This document shows, piece by piece, positions 12,242-23,815 of a stretch of 64,000 nt of DNA. Each line of letters begins with the position of its first letter. Within the stretch, counting starts at the first letter, position 1. The stretch spans positions 154,493,043-154,557,042 of the forward strand of contig CP136069.1 of the NCBI GenBank assembly GCA_032622095.1. The letters run 5' to 3'. The position numbers and the translations under genes were made by a program. This DNA is from Siphonodentalium dalli (taxonomy: Eukaryota > Mollusca > Scaphopoda > Gadilida > Siphonodentaliidae). Under the pieces are notes generated by a model. It ran no database searches. It was not told the origin of the DNA and saw nothing but the letters and a program-made list of their open reading frames with translations.

Positions 12242-12893
12242 ACAATGACATAATATCCATTAACCATGGCTTGACTTCTATAATTATGTTAAAGAAATTG
12301 CGCGGGCAATTTGTTCTTCAAGTTCGTAAGGACAGTCATGAGGTTTTTTCCATGAACATACCACTCGCTCACCATTGAGAAGGACATGGAACATGTGTTC
12401 TTTATATTCGTTGTCGTTTATTCCTATTCGTTGTTACGATTATAGGTTAGGATTTTTAACAAAACTCACAAATACATGATATATTAATAAGTTCGCGATC
12501 GTTTCTCAGCTCTCAATGTAGGTTATGACCCTCAGATTATGTCATTAAATTGTGATCGCCATGTGGCCTTACTTTTTATCTATTAGTGTCAATCAAATCA
12601 GTTGTTTTTGTATTCATTGTTGACCGTTCTCCAATAACGAAATTGCACGTGTTGAAACCATTGTAATGTAAACAAGACTGTTACAGTGATTTATCAACAA
12701 ACATCGCTAACCTTATTTTGATATAAGTACATATACTTTCGGTGTTAAAGATTGTCTAATTTCATTCGATGTTTTTGTTTTTAATTCACGCTCTACTGAC
12801 TACTGAACTTGGGATATATACGTTGGTGTTGAAAGTTTATCCACGACTAATACAGAGTCGTTTTTGTGTGGCACTCATTAATTTTGTTTACAG
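12242..12893 (+). other. Intron 1, right part
   Basis: No repeat or exon was recognised. The stretch ends in the acceptor ATTTTGTTTACAG used by the next exon. Confidence 0.4.
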
Positions 12894-12974
12894 GACGTGG
12901 TACACGTATAGATGATAATACGGTCTGTTCTTATGTGTGGACACAGCCTAATGCAAACTGTAAATTAAATGAAT
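12894..12974 (+). CDS. Cysteine-rich secreted-type protein, exon 2 (tentative 3' end)
   Basis: A good acceptor (TTTGTTTACAG) opens a phase-1 frame reading RGTRIDDNTVCSYVW and then a second cysteine (C-x10-C). The frame meets TGA at 12980-12982, so either this is an alternative last exon or splicing occurs before it. A GT at 12975-12976 (GTATTT, a weak donor) would give an 81-nt exon that again ends in phase 1, like every other exon, and this end is given here. A double-hairpin MITE starts 10 bp further on, and its putative target duplication covers the stop codon. The exon would complete the module begun in exon 1. Confidence is lower than for the other exons. Confidence 0.5.
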
Positions 12975-12984
12975 GTATTTGAGC

Positions 12985-13329
12985 AGCAAGCCTTGGAATA
13001 GTGTGACTGTCATTTGCAGAATGAGGCCCCCAGATGGTGAATTTAGTGACGCTAATCTGCACAGCCGGCTACCATAACTAAATTAACCCTCTGGGGACCT
13101 CATTCTGGTTATGTGTCATCTCCATAATCGAGGTGACTAATGGGTGAACATCGCCAACTTTAACTGAGCAACATCAAGCTGATCCTAGTCTCACATAGCA
13201 GTTGATGCCTAAGCAGAATGAGGTTCCCAGAGTGTTAATTTTGTGACAATAGCCCACCGTGCGTGATAGCGTCAATACATTTATCCTCTGGGGACCTCAT
13301 TCTGCAAATGATAGAAACTATTTCAATGC
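12985..13329. mobile_element. Double-hairpin MITE, copy 2, beside exon 2
   Basis: This copy has the same structure as the one at 11784. Hairpins at 13017-13107 and 13214-13303 run from CAGAATGAGG to CCTCATTCTG. Terminal inverted repeats include 'atagt..gact.tcatttgcag'. The flanks TATTTGAGC (12976-12984) and TTATTGAGC (13330-13338) agree at seven of nine positions and are compatible with an aged 9-bp target duplication. It occupies most of the 534-nt intron between exons 2 and 3. Confidence 0.6.
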
Positions 13330-13508
13330 TTATTGAGCCGAGGGTTGTCTGCGACTGCGCGCCTCTCACCATCGCTGTGGACTGGGGGAGTCATCCATGA
13401 ATTACACATGTAATGTGGTTCTCTGAACCATGGTGTGGACCTATTTCCGAATATATGATTGTGCTGAACGACCGGTCAAATTCCTTAAATCAAAATCATG
13501 TTGCACAG

Positions 13509-13685
13509 ACCACCCAGTGAAGAAAGTTCAAGACGAAGTTTGCAGCGATGACAGCGACTGTGACACATCAGTGGGCCTCAAGTGCAAAAAATACACAACC
13601 ACCCCAGTATGCACTACGGGAAAATGTCAATGTGAGAATCAAGGGACAACCAAACACTGGAACTCCTTGAGCGCAAAGTGCGAGA
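13509..13685 (+). CDS. Cysteine-rich secreted-type protein, exon 3 (EB-like module)
   Basis: A 177-nt exon with acceptor TGCACAG and consensus donor GTAAGT, in phase 1 at both ends. Seven cysteines are spaced C-x5-C-x7-C-x8-C-x4-C-x1-C-x15-C, including the segment VCSDDSDCDTSVGLKC and the closing KCQC. The C-x5-C start and C-x-C end are characteristic of EB-type modules of secreted invertebrate proteins. The last cysteine lies in a linker beginning ENQG. The 24-kb intron that follows is filled with transposons, so exons could be missing between this one and the next. Confidence 0.82.
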
Positions 13686-13939
13686 GTAAGTGATAATTTA
13701 GAATGAGAAACATCATTTAAGTGATATGCCATACTTATTGCTTGAGGTTTCCATGCATATATACAAGTTAATAATAACATAAGCATATATATTGTATGAC
13801 TGTATGCACTTGGGTCTGGTAATATAAACGCAGGGTGGCCGCAGACATGTATATACAAACTTACAAAGTTATTGCATAGTCCATATGAGAAATGGGATTC
13901 CCCTATAGACTATGGCACGGCGTTAATGAAGAATCGTGC

Positions 13940-14711
13940 ATGGCTGCAGGCATCTTAGTCAGGTTCTAAATGGAATAAAAGTGAAAGGTGCGGGCATTTT
14001 TCTTTCATAAGCTTTTAAGAATTGTTTCTAATGGTATTTGTTATGCTGATTTCAAAAACCAATGTTGGCAAGTCGAAAAATTATTATTTCTGACCAAAAA
14101 TGACAATTCAAAATGGCCGCCATCAGAACAAAGTCTAGATGTTCGTTTACTGTTTTATGTTGTTCTAAGACGTTTGAATATTATGCATTTCCGTACTTTC
14201 GACCGAATTGTGACAAGAGACACTACACACAGAACATATGTGGTAATTTAAAGTGAACATGTTTGACATTTAACCCAATTTATGCTCAAAATGCCAAAAA
14301 CAAAACGCGAATTTGATAAATTATTGCGGTCTTAAATGGCAGAAAGTGAAATATGCCGGAAATATATCCTTCACATGGTTTAGACAGTTGTGTCTAAATG
14401 TAATTTGTAATCTGATTAAAAAAACAATGTTGGAAAATCGACAAATAATTATTTCTCACCTAAAATGGCCGCCATCAGAACAAAGTCTAAATGTTCGTGC
14501 GGGCATTTTTCTTATTCTTAGTCAGGTTCTAAATGGAATAAAAGTGAAAGGTGCGGGCATTTTTCTTTCATAAGCTTTTAAGAATTGTTTCTAATGGTAT
14601 TTGTTATGCTGATTTCAAAAACCAATGTTGGCAAGTCGAAAAATTATTATTTCTGACCCAAAATGACAATTCAAAATGGCCGCCATCAGAACAAAGTCTA
14701 GATGTTCGTTC
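13940..14711 (+). mobile_element. Terminal-repeat fragment of the palindromic transposon family
   Basis: A block starting 'gtcaggttctaaatggaat' occurs twice as direct copies (about 13958-14157 and 14518-14711). The second copy lies about 560 bp downstream. The same sequences form the arms of the palindromic element at 24945-28912. The segment therefore represents one detached end, including internally repeated sub-units. The short open frames here are non-functional. Confidence 0.65.
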
Positions 14712-14724
14712 CCCTACCAAAAAT

Positions 14725-15378
14725 CAGTTATATTCTAGTTAATTATTAGCCAACTATTAGCCAGTCACATTAGCCAACCTTTAGTTAAGGTCTAGTCAAT
14801 ATCCTAGTTACTATTTAGCTTAACTAGATATTAGCTGACATTAGCTAGATATTAGCTAAGATGAATTTCCTTTGATGAAATCCCATGAGCGTTAGCTATC
14901 TTTTAGCCGTTTCAACTATGCTAATTAGTTATTTAGCTAGAATCTAGCTAAGATTTAGCTACTTTTAGTTAGTTATGCAAATGAGCTATTTAGCCATAAT
15001 CTAGCTAACAATTAGCTACTTTTTAGTTACATAAATTAGCTAATTTTTAGCTATAGCTAATTTTTAACTAATGTTTAGCTAAGATTTAGTATGGTCTGGA
15101 TGCCGGCTGCAGAAACCAGCTGAAATGGCTAAATTTTAACTAGAATATAACTAAATGTTAGCTAAATATATCAGCCATTATCTAGCTATATTTTCTAGCT
15201 ATAGTATTTAGTACAGTATTAGCCAGAATCTAGCTATATTCTAGTTAAAATCTAGCTATATTCTAGTTAAAATCTAGCTATCTTTTAGCTGGTATCTAGT
15301 ATAATATTAGCTAACATCTAGCTATATTCTAGTTAATATCTAGCTAATATTTAGCCTAATATTAGCTTGAATCTAGCA
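14725..15378 (+). repeat. 11-bp periodic TAGC/TAGT minisatellite
   Basis: The tract is dominated by TTAGCTAA, CTAGCTAT and CTAGTTAA words. From 15241 to 15372 twelve consecutive 11-bp units stay in exact register (CTAGTTAAAAT, CTAGCTATATT and variants). Upstream the period is interrupted but still near 11. A related tract at 24470-24930 adjoins another copy of the same transposon arm, so this tract appears to be part of that element. Confidence 0.85.
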
Positions 15379-15838
15379 ATGAAGCAACCTGTACAATTAA
15401 GTAAGGGACCTAATTAAAAGAAGTACATAGTAAAATGGCAGTTGCAAGACATTTAGTAATAACAACAAATAAGTTACAAACATAATTATTTATTTTGAAA
15501 CAATGACAATTTAGTGCTTTAATCATTTCAGTGCCAAATCTGATTTTTGTATCAACCCATATTTCTTTGATCATTTTTCAAATTTATTGATTAAAGCCAA
15601 TAGCTGCAGATTTGACCATTCTGTGCATCCTTAAGGCTGTAAATATGCTGCACATATCAGTGAGAAATATCAGCATACATATGTATTTTCAGTTGGAACT
15701 AGAGGTGTGACTTGACTGTCCCAATGGGACTAAGGATACCCCCCCCCCCCGTTTTTTAAATACTAAGATGTTTCACATGTCAGTAAATCAGTAAATATTT
15801 AGTTAAAATAATAAAATAACAGTTCACATTGCAGTACA
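15379..15838. other. Intronic AT-rich stretch with poly-C
   Basis: No gene or known repeat was recognised. A C10 run lies near 15740. Confidence 0.4.
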
Positions 15839-17725
15839 TAACCCTAACCCTAATCTTAAAGCTATTGACCGAAATATGTAGGAATAAAAGCTCAGACCTT
15901 AATTATGCATGTTGCAAAAATGTTCTAAGTCGAAAAAGGGGAATAAGTCCATAAAAAAAGTCGAACAGACATCATAATCGCAGGTGCACAGGTTCCCATG
16001 GTACTAAATGTGAGTGCCAAGATTAAAAAACATTGACCTAAAAATGTAGGAATAAAAGTTCGGACAAATTTAGGAATGTTGCAAAAAAAGGGGGATAACT
16101 CCACCAATAAATGTCGGACGGACATCACAATCGCAGGTTATCATGGTACTATATATCTGTGCCAAGTTAAACAAAAATTTACCTAAAAATGTAGGAATAA
16201 AAGCTCGGACAAAATTATACATCTTGCGAAAAAGGGGGGAAAAACTCCACCAAAAAAAGTCATAAAGGTCATAATCGCAGGTGCATAGGTTCACATGGTG
16301 GTTTATGTCCACGGACGAACTCCAGTATACACCCCCTAACTTCATTGCGGCGGCAGGGGGGGGGGGGGGAGGGGGGGGTTATAATTATTATTAAATAGTA
16401 GGAACTTTAAGGCACATTTCCCAAGTGTGTCATAAGTGTAGGGAGATTTATGCTCCAAGTGTACACTTACAACGAAGTGTGAGTATACACTTACAACGAA
16501 GTGTACAAGTCCAACAGTGGCAGCATCTTGCCACTAAGTGTGAAGTGTGAATTGTAAGTGTACATTCCAACTTTGTAAATGAGGTCTTACTCTTGGGCTC
16601 CAAATAAACATGCATGCACGTTTATTATTTTCTTGGGAAATATCCCCCCTGCATGGTGCTTATTTGGGTCTGCACGTTTATTAATTTTGAGGCTATGAAA
16701 AAAGAAATCGTCACAAACTCAAGATTTCTACATGATTCTGATATCAAAATGATGAGCTTATAACTTTATGCATGTACATATTCAAGTATATGGCATATAT
16801 GTGAACATTTAAATATTGAACAAAACACCACATGCCACATACTATAATGTTGATTCCTAAAACTGACATACTATAAAAATAATTGTTTACCACAGTTATG
16901 TTGATGTTTTGCTCAGAGTTCCCCCTGTACTATTATTTGGGTCTGCACTTTTATTAACTTTAAATGTAATTTCCTCCCTGCACTATTATTTGGGCCTGCA
17001 CTTTTATTTGGAGCCCGAGAGTAAGTGTCTAAATCGACACGAAACGAATATCGAATCAATTCATACCTGTGTTTTGCATTCTCATTGCAGGTGCACAACC
17101 CTAACCCTAATCTTAAACCTATTGACCGAAAAATGTGGGAATAAAAGCTTGGACAAAATTATGCATGTTGCAAAAATTTCTAAGTCAAAAAATGGGAATA
17201 ACTCCACAAGAAAAAGTCGGACAGACATCATAATCGCAGATGCACAGGTTCCCATGGTACTAAATATTACTGCCAAGATTAAAAAAACATTGACCTAAAA
17301 ATGTAGGAATAAAAGCTCGGACAAAATTAGACATGTCGCAAAAAAAACAATTCTAAGTTGAAAAAGGGAGATAACTCCACCAAAAAATGTCGGACAGACA
17401 TCATAATCGCAGGTGTACTGGTTCCCGTGGTACTAAATATCTGAGTCAAGTTTTTTTCAAAATTGACCGAAAAATGTATGAATAAAAAAGCTCCAAATTC
17501 TTTTTACATTTGCGAAAATTTTCTAAGTTGAAAAAGGGAGGATAACTCCACCAAAAAATATCTGACAGACGTCATAATCACAGGTTCCCATGGTGGTTGA
17601 TGTCTGTGCCAAGTTTCACGGAAATTGATAAAAAAAACGACTGAGAAAAACTCCAGACAAATTTGTGTCTACGGACAGACCGACAGACAAGCTGACTCCA
17701 GTATACCCCCCCCCCCCCCCAACTT
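15839..17725 (+). repeat. 145-170 bp tandem repeat block ending in a C-rich terminus
   Basis: A unit containing 'tgacc.aaaaatgtaggaataaaag', 'aactccaccaaaaa', 'gacatcataatcgcagg' and 'ttcccatggtactaaat' recurs near 15880, 16049, 16194, 17140, 17310 and 17480. Two blocks end in 'gactccagtatac' plus a poly-C run and 'aacttcgttgtgg' (16320 and 17695), suggesting two copies of one interspersed element. The segment 16380-17090 between them carries other sequence, including a short array of 'acttacaacgaagtgt' at 16455-16510 and duplicated 'tttgggtctgcac' words. Long open frames are repeat artefacts. Confidence 0.7.
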
Positions 17726-17890
17726 CGTTGTGGGAGGTATAATAAGTGTACTAGTACCGTAGATGGGCATGCATCCATGTACAAAATTCAATGACTCGTA
17801 CTAAGATGGCAATACAATAATCAAGGGAATCAATGATTTAAACTGATAAAATACTTTCACTAATAATATATAAATTATCTATAGATTAGT

Positions 17891-18200
17891 TAGATCATGC
17901 CATGAATCTCTACTCTGGCTGACACCCGTAGAGATCGTATTCCACCAGTTCAAAACCTGGGAAGTTGGGAACGTTTAAAGTTACTTAAAGGTTAAATGTA
18001 ATTTCGAGCTGGGAACATCAGGTACCAATGAATAAATTAAGCAACAGGTACCGGTAAATTAACAAAGAAAATACATTTCCCACGTTATTTTTATATTTAT
18101 AAGGTTCCCTGTTAAAACTGTAAAAAGTTCCCGGGTTTTGTACTGGTGGAATATGATCTCTTCGAGCATCGGCCAGAGAAGAGATTCATGGCATGATCTA
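17891..18200. mobile_element. MITE with GATCATGCCATGAATCTC termini
   Basis: The left end and the reverse complement of the right end share about 75 bases, starting TAGATCATGCCATGAATCTC and continuing through 'agagatc.tattccaccagt' to 'aaaacc.gggaa'. The flanking TA on each side may be the target duplication. Additional partial ends occur at 18726, 19619 and 22571. It is non-coding. Confidence 0.75.
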
Positions 18201-18207
18201 TAGATTT

Positions 18208-18712
18208 GGTTCTTTGGCTCAATCAATATATTTCATAAATCTGTGGCCAATTGAAATCAAATGAGCTGACAATCTGTCTTCAAGCTATTCTCTTCCCTTT
18301 AGGTCTTCAGACCCACTGTAAATATGTTTAAGGAAATTAAGACTACCTATTTTTTTTGTAATTTTATGAGAACTCTTTTCAACAATATAGGTATAGTCCT
18401 TAATATCGCAATTCTTTGTTCCTTCATCTCTCCCTTGTTGCTGGGGATATAATTTAACAAGTTATAATTAGTTTTATGGACCCACTCTAAATATAAAATA
18501 GTAATTGCATCCGGGAGATAATCAAATGTGTGTGTTTGGATACTTATCCTTGAAATGGTCTATATGGACATCATAATCTAATAAAAGGAGTTAAATTCAA
18601 CCTAAAAGCCTAAACTTGGCTAAAGGGAAGAGAATAGCTTGAAGATAGTCAATCGGCAGATGGCCACAGATTTATGAAATATATTGATTGAGCCAACTTC
18701 AGCCAAGGAACC
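18208..18712. mobile_element. Palindromic MITE, about 0.5 kb
   Basis: The left arm 'ggttctttggctcaatcaat...ataaatctgtggcca' reappears inverted at 18650-18712. The inner segment 'caagctattctcttcccttta' reappears inverted near 18620. The element sits between two GATCATGCC-type ends and may have inserted in that MITE. It is non-coding. Confidence 0.7.
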
Positions 18713-19806
18713 TTATTTATACAATGTAGATCATGCCATGAACTCTACTCTGGCTGAAGACTGAAGTCCATGTTTGGATACCAGAATGCATCATTTCGCT
18801 ATCCGTGAAATGGTCTGTCACTGTCAGCCACATCCCATCTAAAGAAACACATATTCATATACCGTATGGACGGTATGGTACCTCTAAGTCTCTATAGGAA
18901 CATTAATTATCCTTTTTGTCAAATTTTGGTCATGTCTTTAAATACTAGTACATGTAAAGTATATACTCAGCAAGCACTATGTCATGTGCACGGCTTTGTT
19001 GAGGCCAGTGTCACAGTGAGTGTCACATGCACAGTAACTGACTAACTGTGTAAGTTCTTGTAATATTAAAATAACTTTTAGTAAGTTGTAATGTAAAGTG
19101 TTCAACTTTGTGGATATGCTCTGAAAGTGTTTTGATGAAGCTGCTGCACACATGGGGAACTTTGTATGACTACTAGTATGAGTCTATGACTATGAGTATG
19201 ACTACGAGTACTATGACCGATTCCAGTTTTTTTTCTTCTGTCAGTTCTGATGAGTGATGTCACATTGATTGTCACTGAGATCCAAATTCCAATGCACACT
19301 GCATGTATCGCATCGTCTCTCTCCCTCCAACAGAATTAGTTTTGTCCCGTAATACAAGCACTCTGCCAGTCTCGACTCAACTTGTCTCAAGAGTCAAGTA
19401 ACAAGTGGATGATTGAAATTGAAATTCGCTTTGCAAAATGCAAACAATGAATGCAACATGCGAGAGATCAATCACTGAAATTGATTGATCATGTCTAGTC
19501 GGTAAACCTGACTTTTATTATCAGAGCATAGCATCTAGCTCTGTTTGATTAGTTGGGTCCACCAAGCGTCTAGCTCTGTTTTTGATTAGTTCATAATCAT
19601 AGTTGGGTCCACCAACTAGATCATGCCATGAATCTCTGTCTGACTCTTAACTGAATCAGTCGACCGGTGTCCATCAGTTATAATTTATATGCGACGATTA
19701 TGCTTCCAGTGTCAGTGTGATTCCACTTGACTGCTGTACTGTACTCAGTAGTGTTGACTGTAACAGTTGTCGACAATGACAGTGATAAAAAACTGTGATT
19801 GAGTGA
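18713..19806. other. Intronic DNA with a small local duplication
   Basis: Most of this stretch is featureless. A GATCATGCC MITE end lies at 18726. A local duplication of 'agctctgttt..gattagtt...gttgggtccaccaa' lies at 19535-19618, followed by another MITE end at 19619. Confidence 0.45.
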
Positions 19807-20025
19807 ATGACATTGAATTTCTCAGTCAATGACTCAATGTCACCGGGAGCAAACTCAGCAAAGTTCGTAAACTTCGTCTATTTGCGTAATTATTCGCCGA
19901 ATTCTGACTCCTATCATGGTATATCTCTAGCGTGTATAGTTTCTTTGTTCTTTTTGCCAATTGTTGAACTGTTTTTGGCTTTCCTCGCCATTATTTTCGT
20001 AAAAATGATTGTTGTTTTCAAATAA
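19807..20025 (+). other. Small open frame with a hydrophobic segment, doubtful
   Basis: A 72-residue frame starts ATG and has a hydrophobic stretch from about residue 35 to the end (ACIVSLFFLPIVELFLAFLA). An AATAAA overlaps its end, and a TATA-like TATAATTTATAT lies near 19679. No homology is recognisable. It lies in an intron of the cysteine-rich gene. It may be a chance frame, and conservation would be needed to accept it. Confidence 0.15.
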
Positions 20026-20400
20026 AATGCAGCCGATAATATTACCGGAAAGAATCTGCGCATGCGCACACATTCACGTGTTGGCTTTTAGCCAATCGTA
20101 TGCTTAGTTCTAGACTCTCACCGGATTTAGATATTATGACATCAGAGTTGGGGGGGGGGTAAATGCTACGATAACAGCACATAGAGCACTTGTCGTCAAT
20201 ATTAGACTAGATCTGCTGACTTGATATAAATTAAACGTATCAACAATAGGCCTAACCATGGATAGGCCTATATGCCATGCGAATTAAACTCCATATACCA
20301 TTTACATATTGATTTATAGACAGGACTTTTGAACTGTATGAACTTTACATAATTCTACAGAAGTAGGCTTTTAATGACAACATTATTAAATGTCATTAAT
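20026..20400. other. Intronic DNA, nothing recognised
   Basis: No coding or repeat features were found apart from a G-run near 20150. Confidence 0.4.
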
Positions 20401-20402
20401 TA

Positions 20403-20660
20403 ATATTGTAGGGGGGATTTTTCCGCACGTATGCCGGGGTGGGTGGGTGACCGATGGGGCCAACAAATCTCTGTTTTAGTGTTAAAAGGAGGTGGGTGTC
20501 CAAAAATGGTCGGGAAAAACTGCCGAAAACGGAAAACAATTTGGACGCGGGGGTGGGTGTACGTGGGTCCCAATAAGAATAAGGATCGAAAGGAAAAATC
20601 AGCATGTATACGTGCACATGCCTGAAAATCCCCCCCCCCCGCCCCGATCAGAGGATCATT
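20403..20660. repeat. G/C-run bounded segment
   Basis: The left end has a G-run followed by 'atttttccgcacgtatgcc'. The right end has a C-run preceded by an inverted, partly matching 'gcacatgcctgaaaat'. This may be a small inverted-repeat element, but the inversion is imperfect. Open frames on both strands are by-products of G-rich sequence. Confidence 0.35.
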
Positions 20661-20802
20661 TTTACGATAGCGAGAATGATGCATTATGCATAGGCTATAT
20701 ATGGGATATATAAATTCCACAAACATTAACACGTGGGAGGAAAGCCACATATATGCATTTAGGCCTACTATAAGAGATTTACAGCGGTCGACAACACGCG
20801 TA

Positions 20803-21683
20803 GGGGAGACCCGGGCAAAGCGGATCACGTAAGGTTTTCTTGTACAAAATGCAACCGGCAATCAGACATATTAGCACTGTCAGTTTCTAACCATGATGGC
20901 ATAACATTTGGCGTAGGATGCATTCAGATGCATCTATTGGTTTGGTTGCTATATGGTGATTTTTAATTTTGATCCGCTTTGCCCGGCCGTCGGGCAAATC
21001 GGATCACCACATCGGGCAAAGCGGATCAGCAAACGAATCCTTCTGAAAATGCAATACTACTCAACTAATCATATATTTTTCAGTTTTATTTATGACAATC
21101 ATACATATTTATTGCAAATAATTAAAATTGCGTTTTTCCAAACGTTCCAATTTTTCAATTATGGTCATGCTCCGACAAGGCACGAGTTTTGTCGACCCAT
21201 CTTATTAAAATTGTCCAAATTCACTTAATCTACGCATGTGTACCGGAAGTTAGTCATGTTGTGAATGATCCGCTTTGCCCGATCCGCTTTGCCCACAGCA
21301 CATCTTTTTACAGTCCGGGGCATTACGCGGGTGTCCTATCGAATTTAGCAAATTGACATATTGTCTTATTTTACACATGTATTGCCTAAGACATCGACAA
21401 CATTTATTCGGGTAGATGGGTATGTGATCGTCGACCTGCGCAATAGATATGCGCAAACGCACAATAATTATAAATTTGGTAAAATCGAAAAAATGTCGAC
21501 GAAAATGTTCTACTGGGCTACAAACTTTTAATATACCTTGTTCTCTGTGGAAAAGTATAAAAACTAACCCAACACGAAACGACCTTATTCTAAAATACGG
21601 ATAGATAAGGAATAATTTGATAGTATTGAAATAATAAAGGTGATCGGCTTTGCCCGGGCGATCCGCTTTGTCCGGGTCTCCCC
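20803..21683. mobile_element. TA-flanked MITE with reiterated GGGCAAAGCGGATCA motif
   Basis: The termini are GGGGAGACCCGGGCAAAGCG at the left and its inverse, with one change, at the right. TA lies on both sides (20801-20802 and 21684-21685), which fits a mariner-type TA target duplication. The terminal motif GGGCAAAGCGGATCA recurs inside the element near 20980, 21010, 21270, 21285 and 21645 in both orientations. No transposase is present; the interior is AT-rich and unrecognised. Confidence 0.75.
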
Positions 21684-21685
21684 TA

Positions 21686-23139
21686 GTACAGGCCTATATA
21701 AAGTTAAACTTTATTATTTTTGATAGTTTTTGTGTGAAATTTTAAACAAATATCAGGTACATATAACTCTCCGAGAATGTTAAAAACAAATTCTAACTAG
21801 GCCTACTCATATATAGTAATTGTATATTGATTTTATGCGACAAAATATAGACGGAAACAGTCACAATTTAATTGTGTTAACTGCATTAATGTTGAAGTTT
21901 TGCGGTCAGAAAACACCAGATATAAAAATAGTTTTATAGGGAATTTTTTTCACACCAAATGCTCAGAGAATATAGAATAAACATAACCCTATCCGCGGCT
22001 ATCTAAAATTATTTCCGCGTGTTGGGGATTATAATTAACCATCATGCTACATGTCGTGCAACGGAGAGCGTTCATCTATACGACGATAATAAATTCACTC
22101 TTTCGTATATCCCGGTCCTTTTCGGAGTGTTCGACAAAAATGAAACTTTATACTGTTTGAATGTCCCCTTTTCTTGTTGAGGTGTGATAGATACCTCAAA
22201 CTTGACAAGGAATGGATAAATTATATCAAACGGTTAATCCGCTTAAAACTGAGGTCATTCACCGGTACCTATATATGCATGTATCTATAGGCGTATATAT
22301 TGAGAACAATTTATTTGAGACATCAATTGACTGCTGCGCGAGTTGATCGGCGACATATCAAAGTCGTTCAAATGGTATGTTCGTTTACTAAAATGACCAT
22401 TCTTTAAATTCCTTTGGCACCCTCATTGTATGATTCAATGACAGTGAACATGAAAAGAAAGAAAAGAGTTTCTCATGGAAGATTCCCCCCTTTGTTTGAT
22501 TGTGTTCAGTGTTGGTTTTTTTGCTCGTCTTTTTCTCGACGGGCCCCCGGATCATTTCGGAAATCGACATAGCTCATGCCATGAATCTCTACTCTGGCTA
22601 ATGCCCGTTGAGATCATATTGCAACAGTATAAAATCTGGGAACTTTTTGAAGTTTTGACAGGGAACCTTATAATAAAGTCGAAAAGGTAATACGGGGAAT
22701 ATATTTCTTATATAGTTATATATAGCTGCATGTTCCTTAATAATATACTTCACTATAGGTGAAGATCCCACTCGAAATTGCATGTTTTTCTGTGACTTTT
22801 GTGAGTCGATATCGCAATATATAAACATTGAAATATAATCACCCCGGGGAAATCTGCAGGTCTGGTTGGAAACACAATCATTGACGCTTTGATACGCAGA
22901 TTTCAAAATACACGATAACGGACCAATTTTCATTGTTTCTATGACAAAAATTATTGCAGTTAATAAATTGTATATGGATTACTAAAATGCCCAAAAACAC
23001 AATATGCAAATGCAATCTTTTTTATTTTAGCACAAAATTTTAATTAAGTTTATTACTATTAGAATAAAAATAACCGAAAACGAAATAATTTCAAAATTGA
23101 AAAAGTTTATATTTATTATTAAGCCGCATTGAACAAAGC
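21686..23139. other. Intronic AT-rich DNA with one MITE end
   Basis: Only a GATCATGCC-family terminus at about 22571-22650 was recognised (CTCATGCCATGAATCTCTAC). No exon or RNA gene was seen. Confidence 0.4.
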
Positions 23140-23815
23140 TTATTATGCCCCCGATCTCCGATGTAATGGAGATTTGGGGGTATATAGTGGAGCCCTCCGT
23201 CCGTCCTTCCGTCCGTCCTTCCGTCCGTACGAACGTTTCAACTCATAACTTTGGTTTCGCTAACTCAATTCAGTTGATCTTTGGTATGCTAATAGACCAG
23301 CCGGGGGGGGGACAAGATTTCCCCATAACTGCGGTTTCGTCCGCCCATTTTTTCCAGAGTTACGCCCCTTTTTGGACTTAGAAAATTCAGTTTTCTGTGG
23401 CATATGAACGTTTCAACTCATAACTTTGGTTTCGCTAATTCAATTCAGTTGATCTTTGGTATGCCAATAGACGTACCAGCCAGGGGGACAAGATTTCCAC
23501 ATAGCCGTGGTTTCGTCCGCCCATTTTTTCCAGAGTTACGCCCCTTTTTCGACTTAGAAAATTCAGGTTTTCTGCTACTTTTTTTGGTTTCCAGATGATA
23601 ACTTGATTTTGGATTGTTTATTTGCAAAACCCATTTTTTTTGTGTATTACCAATATCGCAATACAGGTCAAGGTAAAATTGCGGTTCAATCTGTTCAAAC
23701 GGATAATTTTTGTGAGAGTTATGACCCTTTTTCGACTTAAAAAATTTATATTTTTTTTTAGAAAATTCAGTTTTCCTTCTATTTTTGTGGCACCAGACCA
23801 AATTTTAAGCTAATA
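23140..23815 (+). repeat. Interspersed element with about 190-bp internal duplication
   Basis: The sequence starts 'tatgcccccgatctccgat' and continues with CCGTCCGT/CCTT short repeats. A segment beginning 'gaacgtttcaactcataact' occurs twice (about 23230 and 23407). Each copy ends 'ttacgccccttttt.gacttaga'. This resembles the 'gggggcata' class of dispersed invertebrate repeats. It is non-coding. Confidence 0.6.

Noticed and set aside
15839..17115. AACCCTAACCCTAATC words suggesting telomeric sequence.
   Set aside because: There are only two to three units at each of two sites, both inside a dispersed tandem repeat unit. There is no array.
19330..19405. Good acceptor (CTCCCTCCAACAG) opening a Ser/Thr-rich phase-1 frame.
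   Set aside because: No donor in phase 1 precedes the stop, unlike the accepted exons.
20400..20861. 153-residue minus-strand open frame.
   Set aside because: It has no recognisable domain and overlaps G/C runs and the left end of a MITE. Composition suggests chance.
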